Assembly: GCF_019431355.1 (NCBI RefSeq)
Contig: NZ_CP080269.1
Span: forward strand, 62,001-126,000
Length of the DNA stretch: 64,000 nucleotides
Origin: Paenibacillus sp. R14(2021)
GTDB taxonomy: Bacteria > Bacillota > Bacilli > Paenibacillales > Paenibacillaceae
Direction: 5' to 3'
This document shows, piece by piece, positions 63,122-64,000 of this stretch (position 1 is its first letter; every line of letters starts with the position of its first letter). The notes under the pieces were generated by a model, which saw only the letters and a list, made by a program, of their open reading frames with translations, was not told where the DNA came from and ran no database searches. Made by a program: the position numbers and the translations under genes.

Positions 63122-63286
63122 ATGAAGTGGATCTATTGGGGACGATTATATGAAACCAAATTTCAAGCCGGCTGCCTGGTGAAGCGGATGGAAAATGATT
63201 GGTGGGTATATGGATATGAATGCCCGCAGGAAATTGAAGTATTTCAATCCCGGAAGGGACGTTATGGCGTTCGATTCCTCCCATAG
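63122..63286 (+). CDS. Small hypothetical protein, 54 aa
   Basis: No family recognised. Tryptophan- and tyrosine-rich product (MKWIYWGRLYETKFQAGCLV at the start, DWWVYGYEC near 25). ATG 63122 has AAGGGAG nine bases upstream; ATG 63104 has none. It is isolated between the terminator and the tRNA genes, and has normal codon-position GC bias as far as can be judged by eye. Confidence 0.55.
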   Translation: MKWIYWGRLYETKFQAGCLVKRMENDWWVYGYECPQEIEVFQSRKGRYGVRFLP

Positions 63287-63297
63287 TAAATTATTGC

Positions 63298-63327
63298 TTG
63301 ACTTATCCTTCATATATATTGTATATT
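63298..63327 (+). promoter_or_regulatory. Probable promoter of the tRNA cluster
   Basis: TTGACT (63298-63303) is followed after 17-18 bp by GTATAT/TATATT (63321-63327), about 45 bp before the first tRNA, in an AT-rich stretch. Confidence 0.5.
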
Positions 63328-63370
63328 AATACTTGTCGCCATTGAATGATTGCATGTGAATCGGTGTTAT

Positions 63371-63447
63371 CGCGGGGTGGAGCAGCTCGGTAGCTCGTCG
63401 GGCTCATAACCCGAAGGCCGCAGGTTCAAATCCTGCCCCCGCAACCA
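63371..63447 (+). tRNA. Initiator tRNA-Met (CAT)
   Basis: A 77-nt cloverleaf starts CGCGGGGTGGAGCAG and ends with encoded CCA. The first base C is unpaired with the A opposite it, and the anticodon stem has GGG/CCC pairs around CTCATAA, both hallmarks of formyl-methionine initiator tRNA. Confidence 0.95.
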
Positions 63448-63468
63448 ACCTTTCGATTATTATCGTAA

Positions 63469-63545
63469 GGGCCCTTAGCTCAGTTGGTTAGAGCGGTCGG
63501 CTCATAACCGATTGGTCGGGGGTTCGAGTCCCTCAGGGCCCACCA
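63469..63545 (+). tRNA. tRNA with CAT anticodon, probably tRNA-Ile2
   Basis: A 77-nt cloverleaf starts GGGCCCTTAGCTCAGTTGG, has anticodon loop CTCATAA and ends with encoded CCA. The body (CCTTAGCTCAGTTGGTTAGAGC and GGCTCATAACC) resembles tRNA-Ile2 whose CAT anticodon is lysidinylated by TilS to read AUA, more than elongator tRNA-Met. An elongator Met identity cannot be excluded. Confidence 0.85.
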
Positions 63546-63566
63546 TTCTACTCAATCAATCCACAT

Positions 63567-63652
63567 GCCGGGGTGGCGGAACTGGCAGACGCACAGGACT
63601 TAAAATCCTGCGGTGGGTGACCACCGTACGGGTTCGATTCCCGTCCTCGGCA
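63567..63652 (+). tRNA. tRNA-Leu (TAA)
   Basis: An 86-nt class II tRNA starts GCCGGGGTGGCGGAACTGG, has anticodon TAA in ACTTAAAAT, a long variable arm (CGGTGGGTGACCACCG region) and acceptor end CCTCGGCA. The CCA is not encoded: the next bases are CTTTTTTG, so CCA must be added by tRNA nucleotidyltransferase. The T run may end the tRNA transcript. Confidence 0.95.
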
Positions 63653-63695
63653 CTTTTTTGTACAAGTAATTGCATTGTCCATATGAAACACGAAG

Positions 63696-63750
63696 CCTCC
63701 TTATCTGCTCTTCTGATTCAACTCAGACTGCAGTCAAGGAGGTTTTTATT
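63696..63750 (+). terminator. Terminator before ung
   Basis: CCTCCTT (63696-63702) pairs with AAGGAGG (63736-63742), with an inner TCTGA/TCAGA hairpin, followed by TTTTTATTTT. It ends the tRNA transcript. Confidence 0.65.
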
Positions 63751-63771
63751 TTCCCGAGGTGATGATAGGAT

Positions 63772-64000
63772 ATGAAACCGAGCTTAATGAATGATTGGAA
63801 AAACGTGCTGCGAAGCGAGTTAGATAAGCCGTATTTTCACGGGCTCCTGCAGTGTTTAACGCAAGCGTACGAGGAGCAAACGATATACCCGGCTCAGCCT
63901 GCTATCTTCAACGCGCTTCATTATACGTCCTACGCGGATGTGAAGGTCGTCATCCTCGGCCAAGATCCCTACCACGGTCCGGGACAAGCGCATGGCCTTA
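63772..64000 (+). CDS. ung: Uracil-DNA glycosylase (N-terminal part, truncated by window end)
   Basis: Family 1 uracil-DNA glycosylase removes uracil from DNA. Only about 76 residues are inside the window: [18 protein letters not shown] at the start and the catalytic motif [18 protein letters not shown] (Asp of GQDPYH) near residue 65. ATG 63772 follows CGAGGTGATGA. The reading frame is still open at position 64000. Confidence 0.95.
   Translation, partial: MKPSLMNDWKNVLRSELDKPYFHGLLQCLTQAYEEQTIYPAQPAIFNALHYTSYADVKVVILGQDPYHGPGQAHGL

Noticed and set aside
63512-63775. Open frame across tRNA genes
   Set aside because: It overlaps two tRNAs and the ung ribosome binding site and has no protein character.

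Overview
The window is a chromosomal segment of an endospore-forming, moderately GC-rich Firmicute, most likely a Paenibacillaceae member (Paenibacillus or Cohnella type). Reasons, all read from the sequence: a dcw cell-wall/division cluster with the sporulation paralogues spoVD and spoVE, followed by spoIIGA-sigE and sigG, a bacillithiol gene (bshC), an LL-diaminopimelate aminotransferase (dapL), a T-box ileS, a PyrR-controlled pyr operon, and many TTG/GTG starts behind strong AGGAGG-like ribosome binding sites. No rRNA, phage, insertion sequence or CRISPR array is visible. Most of the window is core genome.

Layout. 1-4700: end of a small membrane protein gene, bshC, an S-adenosylhomocysteine hydrolase-like gene, a DUF4349 lipoprotein and a convergent small hypothetical gene. 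4700-25100: dcw cluster (mraZ, rsmH, ftsL, pbpB, spoVD, murE, murF, mraY, murD, spoVE, murG, murB, murA, divIB, ftsA, ftsZ), headed by a 10-bp-periodic MraZ box array and interrupted by a 390-bp island of palindromic repeats between mraY and murD. 25100-31400: spoIIGA-sigE and sigG, separated by a GntR(YtrA-type)/ABC transporter cassette whose last gene carries an apparent -1 frameshift. 31400-36000: ylmC, pgeF, ylmE, sepF, yggT, ylmH and divIVA, then an isoleucine T-box. 36000-43250: ileS (eukaryote-like IleS2 type), a DUF5665 gene, a yteA/DksA-type gene on the minus strand, lspA, an rluD-family gene and dapL. 43250-52230: pyrR leader and pyrR-pyrB-pyrC-carA-carB-pyrF-pyrE. 52330-55580: a small hypothetical gene, then a ykkC-family riboswitch with terminator in front of an ABC-2 exporter (ATPase plus two permeases). 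55700-63030: a five-gene MacB-like set (ATPase, lipoprotein adaptor, 974-aa FtsX-type permease, a second ATPase with an AbrB-like tail, and a solute-binding lipoprotein). 63120-64000: a 54-aa hypothetical gene, three tRNAs (initiator Met, CAT probable Ile2, Leu-TAA) and the start of ung.

How it works together. The first half builds lipid II, positions the Z ring and switches on sporulation-specific septum and cortex synthesis. The sigE and sigG genes supply mother-cell and forespore sigma factors. The pyr operon makes UMP, which feeds the UDP-sugar precursors, but it lacks pyrD/pyrK and pyrP. The accessory parts that deserve attention are the variant ykkC-like riboswitch with its exporter, the two-ATPase/solute-binding-protein exporter with shared glycine-rich linkers, the repeat island inside the dcw cluster, and perfect Spo0A-box heptamers placed inside the pyr and divIVA promoter regions.
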